Shown here: in pieces, positions 22,907 to 36,595 of the stretch
Numbering within the stretch: the stretch's first letter is position 1
Layout: the number at the start of each line of letters is the position of its first letter
DNA from: Tethya wilhelma
Taxonomy: Eukaryota; Porifera; Demospongiae; Tethyida; Tethyidae
Reading direction: 5' to 3'
NCBI GenBank assembly: GCA_964030475.1
Contig: CAXIPT010000012.1
Span: 1,101,640-1,165,639 of the forward strand
Length of the DNA: 64,000 nt
Translations under genes and position numbers: made by a program
The notes under the pieces: generated by a model
Seen by the model: the letters and a program-made list of their open reading frames with translations, nothing else
Database searches by the model: none
What the model was told of the DNA's origin: nothing

Positions 22907-24055
22907 TTAGCTTGTCAATTCATTTGTAAGATCTTCATTTTTCAATCCTGCTATAATGTTGTCAATGGCCAGCTGTGTCATCTTTTTCCGTGTAAACATC
23001 GTTGCACTACCTACAGCATAATACATCACAAAACAATACTAGGGTGATTATGCAATTACACAAATTTAAAGTTGAAGTCTCGATCTGAGAAATCTGCATT
23101 GATCATCAATTTGCTAAAGTAACACTTCAGTATACCTACACTATAGTACAACAAGTAATGTCTAGCAGAGTACACACTCACTCATTGACATACCAACATG
23201 TGGTGTTATGGTGACATTTGGCAGTGTAAGCAGACGGTGGTCTCTGGGCAGAGGCTCAGGATCCGTCACATCAAGACCAGCACTTGCAATTACACCATTC
23301 TCAAGAGCATAAACCAAAGCTGTTTGATCGACAACAGATCCTCTCCCAATGTTAACAAACACCGAGGAACGCTTCATTTTGGAGAATTCTTTTTGCCCGA
23401 TTAGGTTATGATTTTCCTTAGAACCAGGGACAGCCACCACAATAAAATCAGAGGAGGCAAGTAAGTCATCCATGCTCACATAGGAGGCCTGATAACATTC
23501 TTCGATCTCTTTGGGGAGTTGAGCTCTATTGTGATACAAGACAGGCATTGAAAACCCATGTGCTCGTTTGGCAATCTCTTTACCAATCCTCCCCAAACCG
23601 ATTATACCAATGGTCTTTCCACTGACTTGGAAGCCCAGGAAATCATTTCGGAACATGATGGTTTTTTCACTTTTCGATGTAACATCTCCTTGGACAACTA
23701 GCCTGGCAGCTGACAGCAATAAAGTAAATGCTATGTCAGCAGTTGTGTCATTGAGAGTTCCAGCAGTATTTGTGACACGTGCTCCAAACGACCTGCACTC
23801 TTTCACATCAATGTGCTCATACCCAACACCAAAGTTACTCACAATCTTCACAGCTGGAAATCCTTCCAAGTACTTTCTGTTGATGGGTGTTGTGCTGGTT
23901 GAGAGGATGGCCCGCACCGACTGGGCGTGTTCAGGGAGCTGTTTTGGCCACACTACTTGGAATGCATCGTTGATCATATCCTGGAGCTCTCTCGTTAGGA
24001 GCTCTTTCTCTTGATAGACGATAGGTTTCACCAACTCGGTTGTGCATTCCATCAT
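22907..24055 (-). CDS. D-2-hydroxyacid dehydrogenase (glyoxylate/hydroxypyruvate reductase-like), 2 exons
   Basis: Exons 24055-23194 and 23010-22907 join inside a Gly codon (PHVG|SAT), giving 321 residues, normal for the family (about 310-330). It reduces glyoxylate, hydroxypyruvate or related 2-keto acids with NAD(P)H. The nucleotide-binding motif GLGRIG lies at 153-158, and the catalytic triad is complete: Arg238 in NIGRGSVVD, Glu267 in DVTDPEPLP and His286 in ITPHVGSAT. NFGVGYEHID and TNTAGTLNDTTAD are also typical. Two Met codons open the frame; either could start. No targeting peptide is evident, so a cytosolic enzyme is likely. The gene diverges from the first phosphatase gene with a 207-bp gap. 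Exact substrate cannot be told from sequence. Confidence 0.88.
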
Positions 24056-24262
24056 CCAGTGATTTTGTACTGGTCTTCAGCTTGCTGCAACAATTCTGTA
24101 TCTACATGTGGCAATCTTTACCAGATACTATAGGTCTTCCATAGAATGGTAATCAGGTCTATGCAATCACATTCATTAAACACGTGAACAGCATGTGGTG
24201 AGCTATGGGTGCATAAAATAATTATCTGTTCTTGGAAATTATAATTCTACAAATCAAAAATT
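24056..24262. promoter_or_regulatory. Divergent promoter gap of 207 bp
   Basis: Lies between the hydroxyacid dehydrogenase (minus) and phosphatase copy A (plus). It contains CACGTG at 24181-24186, an E-box palindrome. Function is inferred. Confidence 0.4.
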
Positions 24263-27200
24263 ATGGGAGGCTTAGAGGTAAGTTTCTGTCGTTTCTATAC
24301 CTATTGAAATTGTTCATTTTTGTTGACTGCATGCCCTAAATATATACAAAACATAGATTATGTATATGCCAAATTTCGCAGTGGCTAGAGAACCGGTAGT
24401 CCATATAATTTCCAATCTATCAGTGAAAGAAGTGTAAGCATCCTTGTAAAATTTGTTTACAGAAGGACCCTTTTTTGGCCAGTGATGTTATTAATGACAA
24501 TGACATCGATCTTGATGACAGCATTGGAGGAAAGGATTCTCTCAGGTTCCATCATTCCAAGGTGAGGCAGCAGTCTAAGTGAATTAGACCCTTTTCCTAC
24601 CCCTTATCTGTGACAAAAGGGTGAAAAGGGTTGCAGATCAGAGGTAGAAAAAGGATATTTAGCTTGATATACTAACTGATGGTGCTAGAGTTTCAATCTG
24701 ATGGTTAATATTTGTTTTGAATTTGTCCTTTGTATTTATTTATAGGTACAAGTTAGGAAAAGAACCCAATGTTTGAAAATAGGCTTGATGTTGGTGAGTA
24801 CTGTATAATCATTGTATGTAGGTGCATGTGGCACTTGTATGCATGTATTCTGTGTGTATAACAGCAACGTATAAGTATACTAACTAGCCATCATTGTTGA
24901 TACTCTGCAGGCTGTTGTCTTAACTCTTTTCACTACTGTTGCCTTCTCAATTGGTCTGATGGTTGGTCACTGGGCTTATCCTAGGGATAGAGGTTAGTTA
25001 TATTTTACACCATAGATTATACAAGTTATGGTTGTACACGTATGAACTAAACTACAGTCAATTTGTCTCTCAATACTCTATCCTGGTGCAGTTGTCCTAG
25101 CCACCACCTCTGCACCTCCCTCCTCCTCCATGTCATTCCATGTGAGCCCTACTCTCCTGGAGAAGTCTGGTCAGTGGGTCACTGTGAGATGGAGTGGTGT
25201 GTCCAATCCCACCAGCACTGATTGGATTGGAGTCTACTCTCCTCCTACCAACCTCACTACAATAGACCCACTCAAACAAGCACCAGTCAAGTTTAAGGTA
25301 GTTTTGATACTCGATCGAGTGCATTATGGTATCATGACTTAGGATTCACTCAACAAAAGTTGTTTTATTATTTAGAGTGCTAAATCCAGTCCTAGTCACT
25401 TGTCTCAAGGTCAAGGAGTGCTGAATTTCACTCTGGTCAACATGAGGAATAATGTTATCTTTGGATTCTTTACTGGAGGTGAATGCAACCATTCCTACAT
25501 TCACTGTCATCAAAATATTAGGCACATGATTTCTGTTTTCTGGCAAAGAAAATAGAGTATGTTCACTAGCTTGGGCTGACAGTGCATTTTGGGGATGATG
25601 AAATTTATCTTATCGTTGTTTTTCTACCTAATAATCAATGCAGGCATGAGCAAGCCTCAACTTGTGGCTGTTAGTGAGGTGGTGAGGTTTAAGAATCCCA
25701 ATGAGCCTCTTCAAGGACATCTAGCACTGACTGAAGACCCTACACAAATGATGTGAGGATGTGCATGTATCTTTTCTCTTTATGTGTGTTCATAACTTCA
25801 TGCTATAATAATACAATTTAAGTACAGGACACATGACCACCATCAGAATTAATGTCCTGTACAATTGATAATTTTTGTTGCCATGTTTCTCATCTGCAAG
25901 TGTGTATGTGTGTGTGCGGTGTGTATGTGTGTGTGTGGTGTGTGCAATTGGCTTTTGATGAGTGTTGCCAAATTTTATGATTTGCACACGAGTTAAATTT
26001 TCTCCATTTTCATTATTTTGGAAACCAAAGAGTTTGTATTCTCCTCTGCAGTTTGATGTGGGTGACCAGGGACTCTTCATCTCCTCAAGTGAAGTGGGGC
26101 ACTCAGAGTGGAAACTACTCCACTACTAAACAGGTGTGGGTCACCACTATTGTAGACTTGTCTTGAGAATGTGTGCATGCACTTAACCCCTGTAAATTAC
26201 GATCATGTAGGCAACTAGTAGTACGTACAGTGCTAAAGATATGTGTGGTTCACCAGCTACTGATATTGGATATATTGATCCTGGTACTCTACATCAGGTG
26301 ACAATGGACAGGTAATTCATGTGTACAAGAAGCTAGTTGCCGGGCGCAATAGGCTTTGAGAAAAGAGTAGTCAGTAAGTAATCTTCGCCGAATGATCAAC
26401 TGCTTCAAGTCAAAAGGTCAGGCTAACCTTACCCACGTAGCTCATGCCTTTGTAAAAAATAAATTCTTATCTGTTCCAATCAGAGATGAAAGCGCTAGCT
26501 TCAGCGATGCTAATGGCTCGTTGTTTCGAGTTTCAACAGGTTTCAAAACTTCAATACACACACGCAAAAATTCTACAGACTGGTCAGTTTACAAGTAACA
26601 ATTTTCGCGACTTCCAAAATCAACGCAATGTCATGTGACATTTTAGTCACATGACTTCATGTAAGCAATCTGATTGGCTCTGCCCGATTTTGAGCAGAGA
26701 ACACAAAATGTGTGCCAGTTTTTCTAAACCCCCATTTTTCACTGGGCGGAAAAGGCGGGGTCTAGGACTAGACTAGGCTGTTCACTGCTAGCTGCATGGC
26801 CACATTAGTGTATTAATGGCTGATAGCAGCTATGTGCATGTATTTCTCATTGACTGGCACAGTCAGCTAGCAGCTTGGTTACTTTGAGTACCTCAGCCTG
26901 ATCAAGTGGTCTTCCGCTCTTCTAGCTCAGTGGTATATGACAGGAGGTCTTTTTGTGTCTGCATAATCTCACTATGATTATAAAATTAAGCACAAATCAC
27001 TGAGTCAGTGATTCATAACACTTAGTCTATGATTGATTGCCAGTGCATCATCATCTATCAATACTGCATAAGTGGTGAATGCAAAGCTAGCGTGAGGCAC
27101 TATTTTGCACGATGTGTACTCCTAGTCTAAGTGTATATGTTAGACTGTTTAAAGGGGTTATACTTCTAATGTTCTCCTTTGCTCTGGTAGAGTGCCTTGA

Positions 27201-29128
27201 GTCCACTCTCTAAGATTTAACTCTTAGTCTATCTCTCCTCTCCCCTCCAGCCTCTCTCCTGGTGGTGTGTACTATTACAGATTTGGAGACACTGAGAATG
27301 GCTGGAGTGAGGAGTTTAGGTTCAGAGCACCTCCTTCTCCTGGGCCTGAGGCTGCTGTCAGGATCGTTGCTTTTGGAGGTGAAGTTGGACACAGTAGCCA
27401 TGTACCTAGGCTGTGTACTCCCATTGCCTTGATTGTCTGATTTGAACATAGTTTGCAAGACTACCATGGGCTCTTGGGACAGGCCCAGACCTTCTTGTTT
27501 CAAATACATGCAAAATTTATATTGTTTTACACACATACACTTGATCACAGACATGGGCTTTGGTCAGCGTGATGGCAGTCAACAAACCATCCGTGCTCAG
27601 ACACCCTCTCTGAACACAACAGCTCGTGTGATGAGTGAAGTCAATGTCACTGATGTAGTGTTTCATATTGGAGATATCAGCTATGCTAGAGGATATGCTA
27701 GTGTGGTATGTATTCTAGCCTGAACATAGTAACTCTCTAGAGTGAAATATACACTGTATGTCATTAAAAATGTCATAGTGACACAATTCCACATGTACAC
27801 ACACACATCAGTGGGATGAATTCTTTGCTCAAATCCAACCGATAGCAGCCAGGGTTCCTTACATGGTCTGTATTGGGAATCATGAGAGGGACTTCCCCAA
27901 TTCAAAGTGAGTATACCTATTGTTATTATGGTTTGATTGTGCATTACTGACCTTCCTCCTTCAAAATTCTCACATGGCCCCCTTCTATTAAGTGGTTGAA
28001 CCCTGCAACAAGGCTGTTGCTTGCACATTTCTATTTCACATCAAGGCTGTATAGTATGTACTAACTGCATTATTCAAAGTTGATTTATTGTCATTATTCA
28101 GCTCCTACTACACTGGTGTGGACTCTGGTGGTGAGTGTGGTGTTCCTTATGAGAGGAGGTTTCCTATGCCAAGACCATCTCTAGACCAGTCATGGTTTGT
28201 TCTCTTTCTATCATGTTTACCATTGCGAGTAGATAGCTGTAGTGATGGGTAATCTGTACACTGGCCTTTCCCCACACTAGGTATGGGTTTGACTATGGTT
28301 GTGTCCACATTGTGATGATGAGCACAGAGCATGATTTCCGTGTCAATAGCACTCAGTACAATTTCCTCAGTCAACATTTGATGAGTGTGGATCGTTCAAG
28401 AACACCCTGGCTTGTGTTTGCTGGTCACAGGTATGTACTGAGCTGATCACATGAGCTTTATAGTAAGTGGATCACATGATCTCTCCCTTCATACAGACCC
28501 ATGTATATTGACAGCGTAGGAGAAGGATATGCTGGGATAAATCCTGTTGCTAAGGAACTCAGGGATAATCTTGAAACACTGTTGAAGGTAAATGTAAGAA
28601 ATATATCACATGATTGAGGCTATAACTTTTCAGTGTTATCTTGTTTAGGACCATAGGGTTGACCTTGCTCTGTGGGGTCACAGTCACTGCTACCAACGTA
28701 CTTGTGCTGTCTACCAGGAGGAGTGCACACCAGGAGCACCAGTACATGTGGTGATAGGAATGGGAGGACAATCACTGTCAAAAGACTCCAGGTGCAGTAG
28801 CCAGATTTATTCTCAGACTATTAATATCATTCAGGAGCTCGAGCCTTTTTGCTGGTTTGCATGAAACAATGACTGATCTCCTATACTTTAGACTTAGAGC
28901 TCAATTATTGAGGGGCTGACAAGTACTAACTCAGATATTCAATGCTAGCTCAGGATCTTTGACACCTAATATTTGCTAGAATTTATGCATGATGGATGTT
29001 GGCATCCATCAAGTGAAATTGATGATGATAATTGTTTCCTCTGCCCTATACAGACCGAAGCAACCATCTTGGATAGATTATGCTGACAACCTTGTAAGAC
29101 TGTCTAATTGTGGATTTCTTTGCAACAC

Positions 29129-29200
<72 letters not shown>

Positions 29201-29305
29201 CACTGGGGCTATTCAAGGTTCATGGCCAACTCTTCCTCTCTAGTTTTTGAGTATGTGATCAATGATGATGGACAAGTACATGATAGACTTGTTCTGCACA
29301 AATAG
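24263..29305 (+). CDS. Membrane-anchored purple acid phosphatase, copy A (18 exons)
   Basis: Exons: 24263-24277, 24463-24561, 24746-24793, 24911-24992, 25092-25297, 25376-25478, 25644-25752, 26052-26133, 26211-26311, 27251-27378, 27551-27705, 27812-27906, 28102-28194, 28281-28430, 28497-28587, 28649-28791, 29054-29093, 29201-29305; 1845 nt, 614 residues. A short acidic N-terminal tail precedes one membrane span (about 49-75), so type II topology with the enzyme outside the cytosol is expected. Next comes a beta-rich module ([12 protein letters not shown]), then the metallophosphoesterase domain with all dinuclear-metal motifs: DMG (Asp325), GDISY (366-369), GNHE (399-400), AGHR (His488) and GHSH (530, 532). 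The architecture matches the large plant-type PAP group. The first exon is only five codons; I chose it because its phase and donor fit and copy B has the same structure. Confidence 0.88.
26350..26785 (-). repeat. Partial copy of the 188-796 foldback family
   Basis: Matches the reverse complement of 188-605, including the arm CCCCCATTTTTCACTGGGCG and the interior TTTCAACAGGTTTCAAAACTT. It lies in intron 9 of phosphatase copy A. Confidence 0.7.
29127..29200. repeat. (CA)n microsatellite abutting a splice acceptor
   Basis: About 74 bp of CA ending in CACAG, the acceptor of the last exon of phosphatase copy A. Copy B has a shorter version at 38435-38462. Confidence 0.9.
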
Positions 29306-29588
29306 TCTGCTTGCTATCTATTGCAGAACCTGACTAATAAACTTGTTAAATTTTTACTGTGTAATGTGTTCAATCAAAGGCTCAATTTTAGTTAATTATT
29401 TGACATAATTTGGTAATGGTCACTATTTTGCTTGTCAGACTTTATCTTTAATTATCGCGATATCGGTACCAGCGCGCGCGGTTGCTGGATCGGCTAACGA
29501 CCATCCAAATGACCTCTGATCTGAAATTGTGTGTAAACTCATATCTCATGAAACTGATGAAGAAGGCTAGGAATTTTGACAGACCGAC

Positions 29589-32500
29589 ATGGATCAGTTA
29601 GATCATGAAGTAAGAATTAATGATTTCAAATGTCAGGATCAATTGATGACTGAACTATTGTTTTCTACCCTGTGCAGAGTGATCCGTTTTTGAGAGAATC
29701 TGACAAAGGTGGACTTGCTGAGCTTGATGAAGAGTACAGTGCTGATGATATGGTTGATGTCAGGGGAATGGCTGGATTCCATCGTTATCATTATAAGGTG
29801 TGGTCTTAATTTTGTTGAGATATATAGAATAATGCGATTGTTGGTCACTCGGAATAATAAGAGAGCCGTGCAGTCTTGTGCCTCCCTGCAGCTGGCTAGA
29901 CACCAACTCTTTCACCAGCAAAAGTTGCAATTGCATGCAATCTTGGCATACTTCAGACTCTATGCTCACCTATGTATCATATGATGTATAATTAAGGTAT
30001 TGTTCGTAAGTTTATGAGTCAGATTGCATGAATTTATCATGTGACCATGGGTCTTTGCTGTGTGTCAGTTGTGCCATGATTATGCCCAGACCCCTCCCCT
30101 CTCCAAGGAAAAGATGGTCTGGTGGTTTTAAACAACAATATGCTCTTGCATGGTTGTGCTAAGTCAGCAAATCACAAATTACTACACAATTCGCACCTTC
30201 AATTCTCACATGTGAAGCAAAGAGCTGCAATCTGATTGGCTCACCTACATCAGGACCAACATCCTGCGGTTGAAAAGTTACATGACACAACCAACAAATC
30301 TGTAGTGTATCGCCAGACTCCTGTTCTTCCTTGCCTGCAAGGGAGGGGTCTAGGCACGAGACTACCATTGATACCAATCTGGTAGACATGCTTCATATGA
30401 CTTAGTGTTCAGTGAGAGGACCTAACAGCATAGCTAAACTGATCATTCCAACAAGAAAGTTTGCTACAGTGTCTTTTATTTAATTTCTATAATAATTTTT
30501 CTTGTTTCAGGCAAACACAAGAAGAAAATGGCTCACATTAGAGCATTGTTTTCTATTGGTGAGTTTACGAAGTGTATTATAATTATGTATAGTTGAATTT
30601 GATATTTAAGTAAAGTAGATTGCTGTTTCCTTCCTCCCTTCCCTACGAACTTAGTCTCAATCTTAATGAATAAGTTACTTTATAATGTCTATTGTAGGTT
30701 GTGCTCTTCAGTATAGCAGCTTTGCTGTTTTCAGTTGGATTGGTAATCGGTCACTGGGCTATTCCTTACAGTACAAGTAGGTTCTACTTTGACTAGTCCC
30801 ACTGATTAATATTGAGTACCACTGTCATTATCCTGTAGACATTTCTCCTGCCTCTCTTCCAACCTCACCCTCCACTAGTGAGCAGCCTACCTCCTCTCCA
30901 ACCACCACCTCTGAACCCATGACCTCCAAACCCATGACCTCTAAACCCACCACCTCTGCACCCACCACCTCTGCACCTCCCTCCTCCTCCATGTCATTCC
31001 ATGTGAGCCCTACTCTCCTGGAGAAGTCTGGTCAGTGGGTCACTGTGAGATGGAGTGGTGTGTCCAATCCCACCAGCTCTGATTGGATTGGAGTCTACTC
31101 TCCTCCTACCAACCTCACTACAATAGACCCACTCAAACAAGCACCAGTCAAGTTTAAGGTATATGTATAAGCATGCATCTACTTTACTGAATCAAACATA
31201 CTAACTGGTGTATAAACTTAAACAATTAAGTCTTTAACATTCAGAATGCCAGCTCCAGTCCTGATCACTTGTCTCAAGGTCAAGGTACATTGAATTTCAC
31301 TCTGGTCAACATGAGGACTAGTGTTGTACTGGGATTCTTCAGAGGAAGTCAGTCATCATTCATTGCAATGTCGTAGATACTTATACTGTCATTTGTTTCT
31401 AATATTATGCAGATATTAGTGCACCCAAATTGCTAGCTGTTAGTGAGGTGGTGAGATTTAAGAATCCCAATGAGCCTCTTCAAGGACATCTAGCACTGAC
31501 TGAAGACCCTACACAAATGATGTGAGGATGTGAATACATACACTTACATTCTTCCTTAAGCTTGAATCATGTGATATATAAATTATTTATCCTTGAAGTT
31601 GGTTGGTTAAACTCTAAGTTTGGTCTGGCATTGTAAACAGACCTTATTCATATTTTCATGAGAACAAGGAAGGTGTCTGGTTTATAAGGCTGGCTTTGGC
31701 TAGAAGCATACTATGATCTCATCAACTTTAAAATTATGTTTGTATTTTCACCTACAGTTTGATGTGGGTGACCAGGGACTCTTCATCTCCTCAAGTGAAG
31801 TGGGGCACTCAGAGTGGAAACTATTCCACAACTAAACAGGTGTGTAGAACTATCCTAGTAGTAGAGGTCTCTGTGAAAAGTACATTAAAATTTATTGGCC
31901 TCATTCCCAAGCTACGTAGCTTCGATCTCTCTTGCATATTTTTTCTTTGAAAAGAAGGAAATATTCGCAAGGGAAGAGCTTGGGCTAAATTTTATTGCTT
32001 TTTTTGTTCTCTACTATACTAGGCTAATAGTAGTACATACAGTGCTGAAGATATGTGTGGGTCAGTTGCTACTGGTGTTGGATACATTGACCCTGGAACT
32101 CTACATCAAGTGACAATAGACAAGTAAAACAAAAGTAGCATCTTATCTCTGACCTATTAAAACCCGGCCCTTAAATATTCCTGATTGTATTCACACTCTC
32201 TCTCTTCTCTCTCCCCTCCAGCCTCTCTCCTGGTGGTGTGTACTATTACAGATTTGGAGACACTGAGAATGGCTGGAGTGAGGAGTTTAGGTTCAGAGCA
32301 CCTCCTTCTCCTGGGCCTGAGGCTGCTGTCAGGATCGTTGCTTATGGAGGTGAAGTTGGACACAGTAGCCATGTTCCTAGGCATGTACTCCCATTGCCTT
32401 GCTTGTCTGATTTGAGCATGGCCCAGCATGTTTCGTAGGGCAAAGACTGGGCATGAGACTGAGGCTAGTTAGCTGCACTTGGACTACATTGACCTTGAGT

Positions 32501-35332
32501 ATCTTTACTCCATGATGAACTATTGTAATTGGTATAATTTCTACATATCAAGAATAACGGGTTATTGTTGGTATTGTTCCCCACAGATATGGGTCGTGGT
32601 TTCATAGATGGCAGTGAGCACGTCTACACTCGACAACAACCATCTCTAAACACAACAGCCCGAGTCATGAGTGAGATCAATGTCACTGATGTCATACTGC
32701 ACATTGGAGATATCAGCTATGCTGAGGGTTATGCTAGTGTGGTATGTACTTTGATCATCTAATCACTAACACACCCTATCACTAACACACCCTACGTACA
32801 GTCATATTGTTGAAAATTGTACTTATGGGTACTCTAGATTGTTGTACGTTCTCTATGCTGTAGCACAATGTGATATTGACTGAATGTATACTTCATGCAT
32901 TTTGTTGATTTAATAGCACACACATGCACACACATTCAGTGGGATGAATTCTTTGCTCAAATCCAACCGATAGCAGCCAGGGTTCCTTACATGGTATGTA
33001 TTGGGAATCATGAGAGGGACTTCCCCAATTCTAGGTGAGACCAGAGCAAAATACATGTTTACTAAATGGTTTGTAGATGTTCTAGTATTGTTTCTGCTGC
33101 TCCTGCTAATGATAGGGAGTGGAGATCAGATATAGGGCTGCTGAGATTATTATATGATTGTTTCCTCTGCTCTAGCTCCTACTACACTGGTGTGGACTCT
33201 GGTGGTGAGTGTGGTGTTCCTCATGAAAGGAGACTCACAATGCCAAGACCATCTCTAGACCAGCCATGGTTTCTCAAAGTAACGCTCCCTGTTCTAATTT
33301 TGAGCAAAATAGTTTTTTGTACGATATAGGACGTCATAGGGCTAGGGCTAGGGCCAGATATGTCATAGGGCTAGAACTAAATATGGTAGGCTAGATATAT
33401 GCCATAGGGCTAGGGCTAGGGCTAGGGCTAGGGCTAGAACCAGATATGGTAGGGTAGATATATGCCATAGGGCTACGGCTAGGGCCATGACATATCTGGC
33501 CCTAGCCCTAGCCCTAGCCCTATGGCATATATCTGGCCTACCATATCTATAGCCTACCATATCTAGCCCTAGCCCTAGCCCCAGCCCCAGATATGAAGCT
33601 AGCTAGAGAAGTAAACCTACCAATATTGGATAATTTCTAGAAAAATAAATATAAATATGCCAATTTTGGAATGTTCTGAATGCCAGTTTCTAGAAAAGTA
33701 AATCTAATAGTAGTACTCACCGTGAACAGTGCCTACCGGTATACCAACGTTTCTTGATCAGAAAAATTATTATTATCAACATTATCATTATTGTTAAAAC
33801 TTGTACAAGACAAATTTAGAAAAGAGTTGAAATGGCTCAGTTTGTTCATGAATTTATTTCTTCTTCTTCTCTTTGTCTTGAGGTTCTGTAGTTCTTCCTC
33901 GGGTAATCTCTTCCATTTGTTCTTCCTTTGCCTCTGTCTTGGCGGAAGTGTGACTGGTTGCCTCTTCTTTCTCTGAAGCGTACCTCTCTTTCTGGTTGCC
34001 GAGGGGTTGATTCGGTTTTTTGGAGCTGCACGAGTAAGTTGCCTAATGACTGTAGAAGGTCATTTGATGATTTGTCAGGCTGTAAGTTTTGACTGTCATC
34101 AGTCCTTCTGGCTTTTCGTTTTGGGCTCGGACTTTCGTCCTCATATGGTTCCCTTCTTCTTTTGGATGACAATTTATTGTCTCTTGATTTCCTTAAACTC
34201 TCGCTAAATTCAGCGGCTTCTTCTGTTGCTTTTTTGGTTATCTCATTCCATTGCCTTTGTATTAGTGCTTTTAGGTCAGGGTCTCTTTCTTTCCTGATCA
34301 AACATCATTCCAAAACCATCACTAAAGAAAAACAAACCCTGCATGAAATCCATGAAGAAATTAAGGAACTAGTAAACTCACCAGCTTAAGGGAAGTGTGG
34401 TGTAGAATGTCATTCCAGTCCTTAATCATTGAAATTGACTGTTTTCAGTTTTAACACACTTTCAACTTTTCGTTTTGATTAAACACTTTCAAGTAATTTC
34501 AAGACCTATATCAAAGTTGTTTTAGAACTAGTTAAATTCGTGTAATTGCTATTTGTCATATTTTTGTCTTTTCTATCTCTTTCAGCTGATCTTGAAGTAG
34601 CTCTGAAGGCAGAGTTTGACATTTCCAAGGAGTCAGAGTGCAGGGTGTGGCATCGCTACATGACCCACACCTACGAGCTCCTCTCCACCCCCTCTCAGAC
34701 ACTGCAGGATGCCGGCCTCTATAACGGACAGGTCAAGAAGGACAGATGGACCATGTTACTGAGTTTCTTTGCTAACTCTGATATTCTCTCTCTCTCTCTT
34801 TCTTTGTCTCTGTAGACTATTGTGTTGGAGAAGAGAAATGAAGATGGTAGCTGGCCCAGGCAGTCTCAGTGAGTCACTAAACACACACACCCAGCCTGTT
34901 GCATTAATGTGTGGTCGTAATGATTGTATTATTCTGATCAATTTCTCCAACAATTAAACCAAATTGAGCCAATTTGTGCTGTCCACATTGAGCACATATT
35001 TACAGTGCTATCTAAAATGCCTACTAAAACTCTCTAATTTCTGATAATTATATTATTATTGCTATGACGATGAGTGCTGTACAAAGCTGATGATGATGTA
35101 ATGTTCATTGATTGTTCCCTCACAGGAAAACCTCCTCTGGTCAGCACTCAACACGATCGTCAGACGATACTTTCTCATCCTCTGGAACCAAGAACAAGTC
35201 AGTCAGTGGGAGGGGGTGTTTGTTGCGGCCATGTTTGTACATGGCACACACTACTGATTGGTTGATAGAGACGTGCTAACAATAGCGTTAGCATCCATGG
35301 TGAAACTTACACTTGTTTCTGTTTAACCTTTG

Positions 35333-35377
<45 letters not shown>

Positions 35378-36531
35378 CCTCCCTCCCTCCCAGTGTGTCC
35401 TCCAGCTCAGCCTCCTCCTCCTATTCCTCCAGCTCCTACTATTCTCCTTACTCCCAGAGACCCACTAATCCTGGCCTGTGTGGACTCAGTAACCTTGGCA
35501 ACACCTGCTTCATGAACTCCGCACTCCAGGTAAAAACACTAACTAAAGTCCATCTGGTTTGAGAATGCTGGTAGAAAAAATCAAATAACTTTCCTATATT
35601 CAAGCGATTTCAAGCACCATTGGAAAGGGCTTGTTCTCCCTGTTCTTTTGGTTGCTTTTCCAGCTTCCTATACATTACCAGTCAAAAGATAGCTGTTTAA
35701 ATTTGTCCCATTAGAAAAGTATCGCATGAATCTCATTATTTCATTTCTGGCAGCATTCTCAAACCAGTTAATACATTATTTTTTTAAACCTATTTTCCCC
35801 CCACACTACACAAGAGAACTTGTTTTAACTCTTTATTCTAGTCGATCAGTTGTGCTACGTATCTCTCTCTCTCTCTCTCTCACACCCTCCCCCAGTGCCT
35901 CAGTAACACCCATCACCTCACTGATTATTTCCTCGGCACAAAGGCCGGCTACAAACCCTACAAGAAGCACATCAACAAGGACAACCCCCTGGGCATGGGC
36001 GGGGCCATTGCCGAGGCCTATGGTGCCCTCCTGGAGGACGTGTGGAGTGGGAAGATGAGCGTGGTGGCACCACGGCAGTTCAAGGTACTATATAGTCCAT
36101 CTGGTTTAAGAATGCCGGTAGAAAAAATTAAATAACTTTCTAAATATCAAACTAATTTCAAAATTTCAAGCACCATTGGAATGCGCTTCATCTTCCCGTC
36201 CTTTTGGTTGCTTTTTCAGCTTTCTACGCCTTACCAGTCAAAAGTTAGCTATCTTATCACTTAGGAACAGAATTGAATGAATCTCATTATTTCACTTCCG
36301 GTGGCATTCTCAAACCAGATGGACTTTACAGGGGTGGATGGTGATGAAATAATTTGGAAATATTATTAGAAATTTAATTGTAAACCATTAATGGCTTAAT
36401 GTGCTGAGTCAGCATTTAATTTTGCTGAGTTTGATAATTTTAGTTTAATTAACTAATATCCCTGCAAATACACAGCAATGGTGTGATAATAATGTGTATG
36501 ATTACTTAATCATCGTGGTTCAAGCTGTTCA

Positions 36532-36595
<64 letters not shown>

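Noticed and set aside
29127..29200. CRISPR-like or tandem repeat array
   Set aside because: It is a simple CA microsatellite with no spacers; the other dinucleotide tracts are the same.
33363..33560. Open frame rich in Ala-Leu and Ala-Arg repeats
   Set aside because: It is the translation of the GGGCTA palindrome in a random frame, with no start or exon features.
34586..36084. Functional USP-phosphatase fusion gene
   Set aside because: Exon 13 of the phosphatase ends in phase 2 and joining it to the first USP exon gives TGC TGA, an immediate stop. The phosphatase exons join correctly without it.
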